Positions 13,252 through 24,383 of a stretch of 64,000 nucleotides of DNA are shown here, piece after piece. The notes beneath the pieces were generated by a model, which worked only from the letters and a program-made list of their open reading frames with translations, searched no databases and was not told where the DNA came from. This DNA comes from Tanypteryx hageni (Eukaryota > Arthropoda > Insecta > Odonata > Petaluridae). The first letter of the stretch is position 1. Each line of letters starts with the position of its first letter. The DNA is taken from assembly GCA_028673005.1 (NCBI GenBank), contig CM054120.1, positions 60,324,057-60,388,056 on the forward strand, written 5' to 3'. The position numbers were made by a program, and so were the translations under genes.

Positions 13252-14037
13252 TTATATTTTACGAAAATTAAGTTTAACCAACGAAGTCTCAAACTCAAAT
13301 GGTATAGGCTCACCCGTATCGTCTCTTTTATCTACTTCTATGCAATCAAACTCGCGATTCATCACGGTTACATAGTGCGGTGCGTCAAATATAAGCATTT
13401 TCTGAGTTCCATAAACGTACTTCTTGGTATCCATGTTCGCGATTCTTAGAAGCGGGTTACATGTATCTCCAACGATTTGAGATTCCACAATATCACAGTA
13501 AATGAACATTTGATGTAAAAACCCTAAGAAAATATTTGCAGGATGGTTTGAAATATTGCCACTAGTCACATCGATTCTCGGATCAAAACCTAGTTAAAGA
13601 GCCAGCCTCGGTGAAATCGTTAGCTTAACTTTCTCAATGTTATAAATCTTGGTGTGAAAATTATTGACGTCCGTGCGTTTTATTTCTTTTTTTCGGCTGA
13701 TATTATTTTAACACGTCCTGTATTCTCTTCTACCTCGAAAATTAACCTCTAAGAAATCTTTTCTTTTTCATTTATTTCACGAATTATATCATGAATAATT
13801 TCCAGGTTATAATTTTAATATTACGGAACCACCTTTTTCTTCCCATATCCGAATAGTGTTGTTGTTGTTACTAACAGTGTGAAAAGAACAAGGATATTGA
13901 AATTCCACGACGCCCGCAGCCCATCGACCATTTAATTCGATACGTCGATGCAACAGAGTTCTGAATTTAGTTGTACTATTATTAGGGAACGAGTGGCGTG
14001 AGCTATTACTCGGTAATGTAATATAAAACTCTATCAT
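13252..14037 (-). pseudogene. Polinton penton-like minor capsid protein (left arm)
   Basis: From memory of the family, this is the single jelly-roll penton/minor capsid protein of Polintons. The N-terminal part (13807-14037) starts at an ATG and carries FYITLPSNSS and the EL.GRWAAGVVEFQYP block. The C-terminal part (13252-13569) carries MFIYCDIVESQIVGD and ends with DDTGEPIPFEFET before LNFRKI. The two halves lie in different frames with an in-frame stop after VILKL, so the gene is broken. It sits between integrase and major capsid, as in the other copies. Confidence 0.75.
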
Positions 14038-14133
14038 TTTAAATTTTTTTTATATCCTTAATTTTAACACACGAATTAAAATTTTCGGAATAGCCTCTCC
14101 ACTTGACGAACGCTTCACGTCTGACATCTTTTC

Positions 14134-15090
14134 ACTCGTACGCCATAATTTTATCTACTTTGTGTTCTTGCATGGGGGTGACGCGGATGCGTTGTAATTC
14201 AGGCTCGTAAAACGTACCTTCAATTTCATTACCACAAAGGTCTACGATGATATAAACCACCATCGGTCTCTTAATAACCTTTTTTATTTTGATCACCTCT
14301 TCTGACTAGTTATTATTATAACCTTTATCGAACATAGATTTTTCCCTACCTATTCTCACTAGATCTCCAACGTTGTAACACGGTGCCTTAAGTTTTGCAC
14401 GTATTTTTACACCGCACAAATTTTTCCAAACCTCGTAAATATTTTCATCATTGACATCTACAGGCGCCATTTTAATGGAAGTTTGCGTTGCATTGTTATA
14501 GCCTTGTAGTAGTTTTGAAATGACGGTAATAAAGCGTTGTGTGAAATAACGCCACATTCTTGTTTTAAGAGTGCGGTTAAAGCGTTCCACGACACTAGCT
14601 TTCACATCGGGATTCTGTGTTACATAGTTTTTTATATTTTTCACTTTGAAAAATTTTCTCACCAATCTCGATCTGAATTCTGTTTCCTTGTCTGTTTGGA
14701 GATGCAACAGTTTACGTTTACTTTTGCGAAAACTTTGTTGAAATGCCTTCTTCACGTGTGAACCTTTTTTGCCCTTAAAAGTTATTCCCCAAGCATATTT
14801 ACTAAAGACATCGCTCACTGTAAGTATTTAATTATATCCATCATTATACTTTTTCAATGACCGCATGTCGTTGAGATCAGCTTGCCAAACTTCGTCTTTC
14901 GTGGTCACAAAATACTAATTTCTCAAAAATTTCTACGGATTGGCCTGTGAAGCGTGTATGTTTCTTCCCCTTCTAACCAATGCTTAACTTCTTTTGATGT
15001 ATATTTTCCACGCATTTCACTCATTGGTGCTCGAGCGCCTGCGAACCCCGCAGGATTCGGCGGGTTAAAATACGTTTCAGAGATACTCAT
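14134..15090 (-). pseudogene. Polinton retroviral-type integrase (left arm)
   Basis: A DDE integrase that would join element ends to host DNA. The catalytic triad is visible: Asp in WQADLNDM, Asp in LQTDKETEF, Glu in VVERFNRTLK. A C-terminal SH3/chromo-like part ends with YEPELQRIRV. The start is the ATG at 15090, which overlaps the end of the upstream gene. The longest open piece is 14306-14818. Defects include stops near the RRNF and YNYL positions and a TGG-to-TAG change after YNNN, next to SEE. Unlike the right arms, this copy keeps the N-terminal Trp in KHWLEGEE. It is a Polinton integrase rather than an LTR-element one, because capsid, ATPase and PolB genes surround it and no reverse transcriptase is linked. 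Confidence 0.88.
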
Positions 15091-15806
15091 TGTAAACTAA
15101 ATTTTGTCCACCTTTTAATTTTGTAAGGCGAATAACGTGATTATGTTTTTCGTATGATGAGTTGATGGCGGAGTTGCTTCAAACGAATCGGATGTTCTTT
15201 GACGAATGAATGACCACCTTCTTCTATTACCTATATATTCTTGAGGGATATTTAACTCTCTTAAAGCGGTGCAGAATATTTCCCAACATTCGGGATTGCT
15301 GTGTTTACGAGGTCTTATCACGTCGTTGATCAAATCTGTTATGTTCGAGCATGGGAGAACTCTCCCATGAACGCTTATAACACCTCGCTCATCCCAAGAA
15401 ACAATTTCGCTGCGTAAAAGCCGTTCGTGCAACAATTGTGTTTTTCTCCGGAATGTTTACGATACCGAGCTTAAAATTTAATTATCTGCAAACGCGTAGC
15501 TCCTCCGCTCTTTAGTCATATCATTACCACGAGGTCTCGTTTCAGCGCTTTTTGGATTTATCTCATCATCATCTTTAAATTTCGTTATTGGTAAGTATAT
15601 AGTTTTTTTCCCTTCGCCACAAGACTTAAATATTTTTGAAAAATTTCTTTATATTTTATCCATTTCTCCATATCTCTGACATCTTTTTCAAGCAATATAT
15701 TTCTCATTTATTCATCCATTCGTGACATTTGAGAATTTTCAGTTATTGGTCTAAAACGTTCGAGAGCGTCCGAGGATATTACAAGCATTTTCTTTGCATG
15801 CTCCAT
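15077..15806 (-). pseudogene. Conserved Polinton protein of unknown role (left arm)
   Basis: The frame begins at the ATG at 15806 with HAKKMLVISSDALERF and a helical KW.KYKEIFQKYLSLVAKGK segment. After stops and frameshifts it continues as LLRSEIVSWDERGVISVHGR, SNITDLINDVIR and LNIPQEYIGNR (15115-15435). I recall this gene as a recurrent partner of insect Polinton integrases, without an assigned function. A one-base loss in an A run near 15150 alters the C-terminus relative to the right-arm copy. It lies 3 bases after the small basic protein and overlaps integrase, suggesting a compact transcription unit. Confidence 0.65.
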
Positions 15807-15808
15807 GA

Positions 15809-16138
15809 TTAACCAAATAATGACCCTACAGCCCCGCTAAGCAGTGAACCCAATATTATGGGGAGAAAACCACCACCAGACTGTATTATGAATCGTCTCT
15901 TCTTTCTCCTGCACTTGCCACGTCTGATAAGTTTTCGTAAGATCTTCTTGTGTCGAACTAGTTTGCGTTTATGACACGACTTGAGAGAGACGTTAACTTT
16001 TAATACGTTGAGAACACATTCTCAAATCGCCTCGATTAAAGTTTTGTCAGCCCTTTTTAAAATCGCTATTCGTTGTGGTGGTTTGATCCAACAGAGAGCT
16101 CTAAGGGTATTACGGCAGCTCCGATCCGTGCGAGACAT
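15809..16138 (-). pseudogene. Small basic Polinton protein with hydrophobic tail (left arm)
   Basis: A frame of 110 codons from the ATG at 16138. It has a basic body with helical Lys/Arg stretches (KRKLVRHKKILRKLIRR) and a C-terminal hydrophobic Gly-rich segment (QSGGGFLPIILGSLLSG). One in-frame TGA interrupts it in the segment IEAI-stop-ECVLNVL; a Cys codon is likely ancestral. I recall similar short proteins beside Polinton ATPases, loosely like adenovirus core/minor virion proteins, but the function is inference. It overlaps the ATPase 3' end. Confidence 0.6.
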
Positions 16139-16857
16139 CTTTTCTGAATGAAAAATACCTCTCAGCGTTACGGTTTTCATGTTTTGGTATATGAACTTGG
16201 GTGATTCCGTCTTTCGGAATTATTTTTGTTCTTATTCGATATTCATCAGGAGTACCCTGTTTTAAGTCAAATAAGATGTAACCGTGAGGTCTTGAGGTGG
16301 CACCTCTAAAAGCGTCTTGAATGAATTTTGGGTTTCTGGGCAAATTTGTCTTCAATGATGTAAGATTTGTGCTCCATCTCACGGATTTTTAAAGCATAAA
16401 ATATAATAGGAATTGAGAGATATGTCGCGTCTACCTTTCCCTTGATGAAATCAATTTTGTGTTATGAAAATCACGCTCAGCCCACGGTGATGAGACCCCT
16501 TAGAAAAAAGATAAACGACGCGACCTCCCGCATCATATCATCAAGGATGATGAACCATGGCCGTGGTTTAAAGTCATTATTCCCATTTCTCAAATCATCC
16601 AGATCTGTAACCCCCTTATTATATTAAACGTTAGCGTTCTTTCTCAATTTTATCGGTAAAGATTGCACCTCTGAATAACACCAAATAATCTCTTCAATTC
16701 TAACATCGACCATTGAATCGATTGCGTTTATAAATTTTTCCATGAAAACAGATTTACTGGACCCTGCAGGACCCGCTAAAGTGGCAGTGAACGTATGTTT
16801 CCAAGGGATCGACATGATAAAGAGTGAAGATGTAAAGTGAATGTTTCGGGTTTTCAT
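16110..16857 (-). pseudogene. A32-like packaging ATPase (left arm)
   Basis: FtsK/HerA-class genome-packaging ATPase of Polintons. The Walker A motif reads AGPAGSSKS, with the lysine kept. IEEIIWCYSEV follows, then a Walker B (FIILDD) in the frame-shifted middle (16383-16623). The C-terminal part (16110-16382) holds DAFRGATSRPHGYILFDLKQ and IRTKIIP, which are family landmarks. The start is placed at the ATG at 16857; the ATG at 16815 is also possible. The middle is disrupted, so the gene is inactive. Confidence 0.8.
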
Positions 16858-16869
16858 CAGAAGTTGCAC

Positions 16870-17341
16870 ACTTATTTTAAACTGAAAACCTTTATTTACA
16901 AAAGGAAAACGGTGTATGTCCTTACAGAAAATATTTTACATTGGACAATGATTTTTATTTCATCATATTTATCAGGCTCTGGAATAACGATTCGTACTCT
17001 ATACAAATAAATACAGAGACAAAAATTAATTAAAAATGCTACATACGGTTGAAAAACACAATAAATAAGTACATAAATAAGAAAATAAATTATAACAGCA
17101 ACATGAATAAATTTAGGATAAAATCGAGAGTACAATATACATATACATATAAAATAAATTTACATAAATGAATAAATTAACATCAATAATAATAAATACA
17201 AATATAACAAAATAAAATAAAAATGCTAATATAACAAGCAATTACATGAATAAGTATAATTAATACATAAATAAATAACATCTGCAAACAGGAACGTTTT
17301 CTTAGCCTGATATTAATTTGCGAAAAGAGTGAAGGCCCTCC
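16870..17341. other. A+T-rich spacer between ATPase and PolB
   Basis: Very A+T-rich, with many AATAAA and ATAAATAA words. A short open frame on the minus strand (16896-17135) is composed of I, Y, F and V only because of base composition. The same spacer recurs at about 49450-49915. It may hold polyadenylation signals for the two minus-strand genes. Confidence 0.5.
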
Positions 17342-18917
17342 TTAATTATACAACGTTCTGGAAATCACTTCAGAAAAATTATACGCATTACACATTTTAA
17401 ATGCTATGCACACACATACCCATACGGTGACGTACAATACTCTCCAACTCTCAGCCTTTTTGTGTATACAACGCGGTATACTTTTGTCTCTGTGCGGGTA
17501 CGCCACATCATGCTTCTTTGTTCTGCGGATTTGTTGGGGAATGGTGATCGTTACCGGGGGTGAACCATTCACCACCATGTATTTAAGCTTTTCATCATTG
17601 CAATTGGATGCATTTATCGAAATACCCTTCAACTTCCATATGGTTTTTATACAAGCAGGGTCGCCGCCGCATAACACCTTATAGGCGTAATTTTTTGGAC
17701 CCCCCGAAACAAATTCAAGATGTAGGATTCTTCGCCGTACTCTCCTAATTAATCCGTGAGATCTCCCAAGTAGCAACCGGTCGGTGGCGACCATTCCCCT
17801 TCCTTTACAGTGAATATAACACTGTCAGTGTCCCAATAGAGCGCCCTTTCTCCCAACTTTTCCAAATATTCATACAGTACTAGCCGTGCTTGTGCTGTTG
17901 TGTAACAAGCAATTGAGACACTGACATATGGATGTGTTTTCATACCTTCGACTTTATCTACATAATTAACTAAGATCAATTCATCGGTAATCGGAAGGAG
18001 TCCATTATTTGTAAAATTAGGGTTTGTTAAAATTTTAAAATACATCTCTGAATTATTTACAATTACTGTACGGGTGAGATCTTCTCTTTTGCCAAATGTA
18101 CCCTAAAGAGAGTTTAACATCAATTTTGATGTTGATCTCTGACCCGCGTTGAATTTTATGCAGTCGTAAACTAATGATACAACCTCCTTCAACATCATAC
18201 CCGACACATATGATGATTTCTTATCTTCTGTAACACAACTGTCAGGCCATCCACTGGCTTGTTGCTTAATTTTTAAAAAAATTTTAATATACCCCGAAAA
18301 AATACCACCCTCTTTTTTTAAGGGATCATAGCTTGTAACCTCATAACCCCATATATCTCCAGAATAATGTAGCCACTTACGACGGTATGTTTCACCTCAT
18401 CGGTAACCTATGTTCCCGTGAATTTTCTATCGTTTATTGAGTTGTGGGGACAATCATTTTGCGTGCTACATTCTGCACATGTTCTACAAAGAGGGAATAG
18501 CAACTTCCCTCCTATACGAACGGGGAGGAAGGGGTAATAAAGATTAGTTGGTGGGAGCACCGTGCATTTCAGAATGCCTCCACACTCGTTCAATGCCGGA
18601 CACTCGCAACCACCATAAATTTTCGGATGTCCAATTGGGTACTTTTTCCATTTAATATTAAATGTATAAAGTGAGCACACATCCAAATATGTTATCAGTT
18701 CCCCCTGACACACGCTGTGATATAGTTTCTGCAGCGTTTGTTCTACCACCAAAGAAAGCGTCTCGAGCTTTAAGAGATATTTTTATGGCTAGGGGATGTT
18801 TATCTAGAAACTCTTTAACTTCAGGGTTTGATTGAAGGAACTCATCGAATTCACACTCCCACATCTCGGTCAGAGGGCGACCTCTATTTAAGGGACGCTC
18901 GCGACGATACATGGTTG
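17342..18917 (-). pseudogene. Polinton DNA polymerase B, palm/thumb part (first copy)
   Basis: Protein-primed family B DNA polymerase. Polymerase motif A (LDVCSLY, near 18680; the usual Pro after Tyr is Thr), the YWDTDSVIF motif C, and the GGPKNYAYK thumb motif are all visible. It is broken by frameshifts (near 18750 and 17790) and a stop after YLGDLTD. The N-terminal half is displaced by the Jockey LINE inserted at 18917/18918 and continues at 24384-25316, 32373-32640 and 34964-35233. Confidence 0.88.
18903..18917. repeat. Target-site duplication, left flank of Jockey LINE
   Basis: The 15 bases GACGATACATGGTTG occur here and at 24369-24383, flanking the LINE. In the second Polinton copy the same sequence occurs once (51249-51263) with PolB continuous across it, which proves the duplication. 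Confidence 0.93.
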
Positions 18918-19024
18918 ATTCTATTCATTCGATTATTCATGGATTGAAGAGATTCTGTTCTCATCAGCTACAGATATTGATTGTTTAATCGATTATTCTG
19001 ATTGATTGCGATCTATTGAGTGAC

Positions 19025-20894
19025 ATGTTGACTCCGAGGTCTCGTGAAACCATTAGTCTGCCCGCCGAACTTCGTACTGCGTCTTGTGTGTTGTGCGATA
19101 CAGCGACGACGGACTCCCCGGACTCGGGAGCGACCGTTCCCCCGGCGAAAGCCGCCCCCCTCACCTTCGTTCCATTTTCCCTCCACCCCCCATCGACCTT
19201 CCAACCCGCGATGCCGAGGGCATCTGCCAAATCGGCCGCTGATGCCGTGTGCAAGCCCCAACAGCTGCCCCTGGAAGTCCAGCAACCCGCCACCAAGGCC
19301 TAAAAAAGACGCGAGGAAGGGAAAGCCGCTTCCCGACGCGGCGCAACAGCCGGACCCCGCCAAGGCCGTGCCTCCTTCTTCAACGCCGCAGCCGATGGAC
19401 CACCAGTCAACCTCAGCCGAGCCGGTCCAGTCGGTAAGCCAAAACTTGCCTCCCGCCGTCTCGGCGGCACTTGATGTGTTGCGAGCATATTCCGCAACCC
19501 AGGAAAATCCGATAATTCTCGGCGCCCTACCAAAACCCGCGACCCATCAGATCGACGAGGGCTTCACCCTCGTCGAAGGCAAGAAGGCTGTCAGCCTCAA
19601 ACGGATGCGAATTGCATCCCAAGAGTCACTGACAGCCACATCGAATCGCTTCGCCCCGATAACTCCTGGGGACACCGCGACCGCGATGGAGGTGGTTCCT
19701 CCGGCCAAATCCTCGAAAATTCCCGTGCTAATTTTGCGGGATACGAGAAACTGGGAGGCAACGTTCCAAGCCCTATCTGACGACCTACAGGTGCAGCCCG
19801 TCTGCAAGGTCAAAGGCCGCAGCGCTATGCACATCCAGTGTGCAAGCGCTGCGGACTACCGCAAGACACGGGAAATACTCAAAGCCCGTAATTTAGCTTT
19901 TTCGGGTTATCAGCTGCCGGAGGACCGCCTCCCGCAATACACCGTGCGCTCGCTTCACGAGCATGCTACCGCGGCATCGGTAAAACAAGCCCTCGAACGG
20001 CTTGGTTGGGGCGTCAAGTCAGTGACGCAGATAATGTCCACCAAGCCGTCGAGGGAAGAACGGGCCGCTGGGCTTAACACCGTCCCCAGGAGGAACACCC
20101 CGGTATTTCACGTTATTCTCGAAAAGTGCGAGGATCACGCCAAGATCCTCGACACAAGAGTTTTGATGGGTTCGTCTAATGTAGACATCAGGCCATATGT
20201 CAAGCCTAAGGGCATCGTTCAGTGCCAGCGCTGCCAGAACTTCGGCCACACAAAAAACTACTGCGCTGATACCGCGCGTTGCGTGAAATGCCTCGAGGCG
20301 CATCTCACGAGTGACTGCCCGAAGAGAGATCGCACTGCGCCGGCGCAGTGCGTGAATTGTAAGCTATTTCACCCTGCCAATTATTGGGGATGCCAGGCAT
20401 ATCAGGGCATCCTCGAGAGCCGCAGGCAGCGGTCCAGTCAAAACACGTCGCGAGGATCAGCCCGAGCGACGCAAAATTTTGTCCCCGCCCCCATCCCCGC
20501 CACTAACGCTTGGTTCTCCAACCGAGCAGCCCCTCCCCCCGCCACCTCTCCATTCATCTTCTCGGCCGCAACTCACCCTACCCTACCTTCCCCCCGCCCA
20601 GCCCCTCGCCCCTTTGCCTTCCCCCCCTTCTCCCGCCGACCCTCGCCGCGCGGCAGCGCAACCGAAATTCACCCCAGCGGCCGCCCCCACCCCTCAGCCT
20701 TCTCGCCCGTCGGTCCCTTCGCCTCCTTCCCAGCAACCCTCTCCCCCTTCCCCTCCCTCCCCCCCACTTCAAACAGGGGACTCGGCGCCTGGATGATTTC
20801 GGTTTTAGATAACCTTTCAAAATTGTCGTCGTTAGCCGAGAAGAAGCTTTTTATCCTACGGGAGATTGGCGCAATCCTGGATAATGGCTACTAG
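19025..20894 (+). CDS. LINE ORF1 (gag-like nucleic-acid-binding protein)
   Basis: ORF1p-type RNA-binding chaperone of a Jockey-clade LINE. The C-terminal half has three zinc knuckles: CQRCQNFGHTKNYC, then CVKCLEAHLTSDC, then CVNCKLFHPANYWGC (about 20220-20395), followed by a Pro/Ser-rich tail. The long frame (19044-20894) has no ATG near its start. The first good ATG (19025) opens another frame that stays protein-like up to 19303. This suggests a frameshift near 19260-19303 that separates the true N-terminus from the body. The stop overlaps the ORF2 start (ATGGCTACTAG). Confidence 0.8.
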
Positions 20895-23562
20895 ACGCGA
20901 ACCGCGGTTTCTCACGTTGGTGTCATGGAATGCCAACGGAATCCTCTCTAGGGCAAAAGAGTTTATTCATTTTATCAGTTCTGGCAGCTACGATGTCGTC
21001 GCCCTTCAGGAGACGCATCTCACACACGCCAAAAAATTTTGGCTACCAAATTATAAAATATATCGGCGAGACCGCAAAACCCCTCATGGTGGCGTGGCCA
21101 TCGCAGTGAAATCCACGATTAAACACTCCCCACTGAACTCGGATGCCCTTAGCCAATTAGAAAGCATCGGTATCTCGATTCATCATTCGACGGGCAACCT
21201 TCATATCTATTCTGTTTACCAACCCGGATCCAAACGGCTCCTGGAGGCTGACCTGGAGCGGCTCGTCACGGAAAAACCGGCCATCTATGTAGGCGACTGG
21301 AATTCCAAGAGCATCCAATTCGGATGTCGTCATGGGAATTCTAACGGACTGATTCTCCGTAATTTTGCAGCGACGGCGATGGCCTCGATCGAAGCGCCGT
21401 TCTCGGCGACGCACGTCAGTTCTTACGGTCCTGAGGGAGACGACGTCCTGGACTTTGCCCTGACCAAAAATTTTTACAGCTACGGTACTCCACGAGTGAT
21501 AAAAGCGCTTACCTCGGACCACTATCCTATAAGGATCGACATTATGACGGATCATCTCTCGGCTCCTCCCCCTCCCCCCATCATCCGTACAGATTGGAGC
21601 ATGTACAAATCATCAATTGACTAGATGTTCGCCTCATTACCGCGCCTTATCGATCCAACGATCGAAGGCGTGAACGCGCAGGTTAGCCGAATCACGGGCG
21701 CGATGTCCAGCGCCTACAGGCTGGAATCGCATCCTCGGGTTCGAGCAAAGCCTCCGGTCCCATCCCTACCCCAACCCCTCATCGACCTCATTAGGGAGCG
21801 AAACCGCGTTAGGGGAAGATGGCAACGCAATCGCGACCAGCTAGACAAAAGACTATACAACTTCCTTTCTTATCGTGTTAAGAAAGGAATGACGGAGTTT
21901 CATAACCGGGAGTGGGAGAGGAAGATCTCCTCCCTCTCCTTGGAAGACGGCTCGACTTGGCATATGGCCAAGCGGCTGACGGGTCAAGCGCGCATACCGA
22001 CGCCCCTCAGGCACTTGGACGAGTACATCCACGACGCCGAGGCAAAAGTCGAGCTATTTGCGGAGCATTTGGCCGGCACCATGACGCTACGCGAGGACTG
22101 GGAAAAGACCAAGACGGAGGAGGAGGCGAGGAGGAATTTAATCCTGCTTAGCCTCTCCCCCTGCCCACCCCCAGTTCCCACTACGGACGACGAAACAAGA
22201 CAGCTCATCAAGGAGCTTAACCCCCGCAAGGCTTCAGGCCTAGACGAAGTTAGCAACCGGATGCTCATGAATCTCACCCCCGGTGCTATTTCGTCATTAA
22301 CAAACCTCTACAACGCCTGCCTTACCGCATCCCACTTCCCCTGGAATTGGAAGCGTGGCAAAGTCGTCATGATTCCAAAACCGGGGAAAGATCCGTCTCT
22401 CCCAGCCAGCCACCGACCCATATCCCTCCTCTCAAATCTCTCGAAGGTATTCGAGAAGATAATCCTTTCCCGCTTCGATCACCACATCCGGACTAACGAC
22501 CTAATAAGACCTGAGCAGATGGGTTTCAGACGAAAGACCTCCGCACCCCACCAAATCCTTCGTTTGGTGGAGAACATAACGGACGGATTCAACTCCCGAG
22601 GACGGACGGAAGTACTGTTCCTAGACGTCGCCAAGGCCTTCGATCAGGTGTGGCACGAAGGCCTGCTACTTAAACTCGCCGCAATGGATTTTCCATTATA
22701 TCTGCAAAAGATCTGCAGGAGCTTCCTCTCCGGAAGGACCCTGCGAGTCGCTGTGGATGGTCGGCTCTCCTCTTCCAAGAGGATTTCTTGTGGTGTCCCC
22801 CAGGGGGCAATCTTGAGTCCGATCCTCTTCAACCTCTTTGTCAATGACTTTCCTTCTTCTCCACAAACTCAAGTCTACATGTTTGCGGATGACACTGCGA
22901 TCTCTTCGCAGTCGCAACAGGTCAACGCAGCTGTACGACGTATCCAAAATCATCTTAACCTGCTAGAAAAGTGGACGCTGGACTGGAAAGTTGAGATTAA
23001 CGCCGATAAAAGCGTTCTTGTCAACTTTACCAAGAAGCAAAAATTCACGCCCTCCCTCCGCCTCGAATTCCGAGGCACCGAGATACCGATGCGAAACTCA
23101 CACAAATTCTTAGGGTTACACCTCGATCAGAAACTGACATGGGGTGCACACGTACAGCAGGCGATAAACAAAGCGAGGGGTACGAGGAAATTACTCATGC
23201 CCCTCATAAGCAAAAATTCTAAATTACGTAGGGGCGAAAAAATTCGGCTTTACCTATCTCATATTCGGCCAACCCTGCTGTACGGATGCGAGCTATTCGG
23301 TAACACGGCGAAAACCAACATGCGAAAATTAGAAACATTCCAAAATATCACACTGCGCTACATCACAAACAGCTCCCGACTCGTTCCGGCTTACGAGATT
23401 AGAAACGCGCACAAAATCCCTACGATACACGACTTCGTTCGCAAGCGTGCCCAGCGCTTCGAAAAGTCCCTACAGTTCAACCCACTCACCGTCCGACTTT
23501 GGCAATATGACGCGACAAAAAAATGCAAATTTAAACGACCAAAAGAAATACTCCTTCAGTAG
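20884..23562 (+). pseudogene. LINE ORF2 endonuclease-reverse transcriptase, split by one amber stop
   Basis: An apurinic-like endonuclease domain (20884-21624) shows SWNANGIL, ALQETHL, GDWNSKS and SDHYPI with the catalytic Asn, Glu, Asp and His. The reverse transcriptase (21625-23562) shows FLDVAKAFDQVWHEGL, GVPQGAILSP and FADD. The two parts are in the same frame and separated only by a TAG at 21622-21624. Everything else is open for nearly 900 codons, so the copy is young and one substitution from intact. I used the ATG at 20884; an in-frame ATG lies at 20866. Confidence 0.9.
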
Positions 23563-24368
23563 TGAAGGCACAAACTTTCCTTTTTCTGTTACTTAACACT
23601 AACAATAGATTTAGTAAAAAAGGTTTTTTTTTCTTTATTTAGATTTAGCAAAGCAAGCATAGTGTGCTTCTAAGAACATATTTTTGTTGTTGTGGTTTCA
23701 GAAAAAATAAAATATTGTTTAAAAAAGAAAAAAAAGAAAGAAAGATAAGTTCCAAAAAAAAGTAAGCGTTCAACAAAAGATCTGAACGAGCAAAACTTAA
23801 AAACCAAACAAAAGGAACATAACAAAAAAAGAACTAAAAAATCCAATAGTAAATAAAAAAGTTCATTTTCAAAACAAAAATTACGTAAAGTATCGATCGG
23901 CACAGAGACAGCTGAGAGCACTGCGGGTCGCGGACATGGCAGGGGAAGATGCAGCCAGGCGTGACCGAAAACCTTCCCCTACCTCTCCCCAAGCACTCCG
24001 GCAATGTTTTGCCGCGTCTGCCATATTTTTGTTCCCTTTTACCCCCCTTTATTCATAGTTTTATTTTATTTTTACGCATTCCTTTGTACATTATTTATTT
24101 TTCAATTTTTTGTTTTTTGTTCACTCACGAGGAATGAGTTAGTTTGTAAGAGGGCTATAAATGTATATTTTTGAAACTCCCTTGCGAGTTCTTTCCTCTT
24201 CTTCCTTAACCATACACACCTATTAGGTATATTGTAAAGCCAAACTAACACGCATAAAAGACACTAAGCTCGCAACACATGAAGGTCGTAGAAGGTGGCA
24301 AATTGCCTACTTAGAACGACCGACTGGACGATGCGCGACCGGAAGGCCGCGCGGACAAGGAGAGATCA
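23563..24368 (+). other. LINE 3' untranslated region
   Basis: No gene. It holds a T-rich then A-rich segment (about 23620-23880) and ends in a G+C-richer stretch directly before the target duplication. The A-rich block with AAAGAAAGAAAG lies inside, not at the end. Confidence 0.6.
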
Positions 24369-24383
24369 GACGATACATGGTTG
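24369..24383. repeat. Target-site duplication, right flank of Jockey LINE
   Basis: Second copy of the 15 bases found at 18903-18917. PolB homology resumes immediately after it. Confidence 0.93.

Larger units (their letters stand above)
18918..24368 (+). mobile_element. Jockey-clade non-LTR retrotransposon, near full length
   Basis: About 5.45 kb, plus strand, inserted in PolB with a 15-bp target-site duplication. It has the two-ORF plan of Jockey-clade LINEs: ORF1 with CCHC knuckles, then ORF2 with endonuclease and reverse transcriptase. Coding parts are much richer in G+C than the host sequence, as expected for an element with its own codon use. The 3' end next to the duplication has no poly(A), which is unusual for Jockey and fits either 3' truncation or an R1/LOA-like end. 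Confidence 0.9.

Noticed and set aside
14306..14818. Integrase of an LTR retrotransposon or retrovirus
   Set aside because: No reverse transcriptase, RNase H or LTR is linked. Neighbours are Polinton capsid, ATPase and PolB genes, and the wording around the catalytic residues is of Polinton type.
17406..17684. Plus-strand frame opposite the PolB C-terminus (and its twin at 49980-50258)
   Set aside because: Shadow of the conserved minus-strand PolB thumb region; no homology of its own.
20479..20820. Proline-rich and arginine-rich frames over the LINE ORF1 tail
   Set aside because: They are alternate-frame readings of a C-rich segment that encodes the Pro/Ser-rich ORF1 tail.
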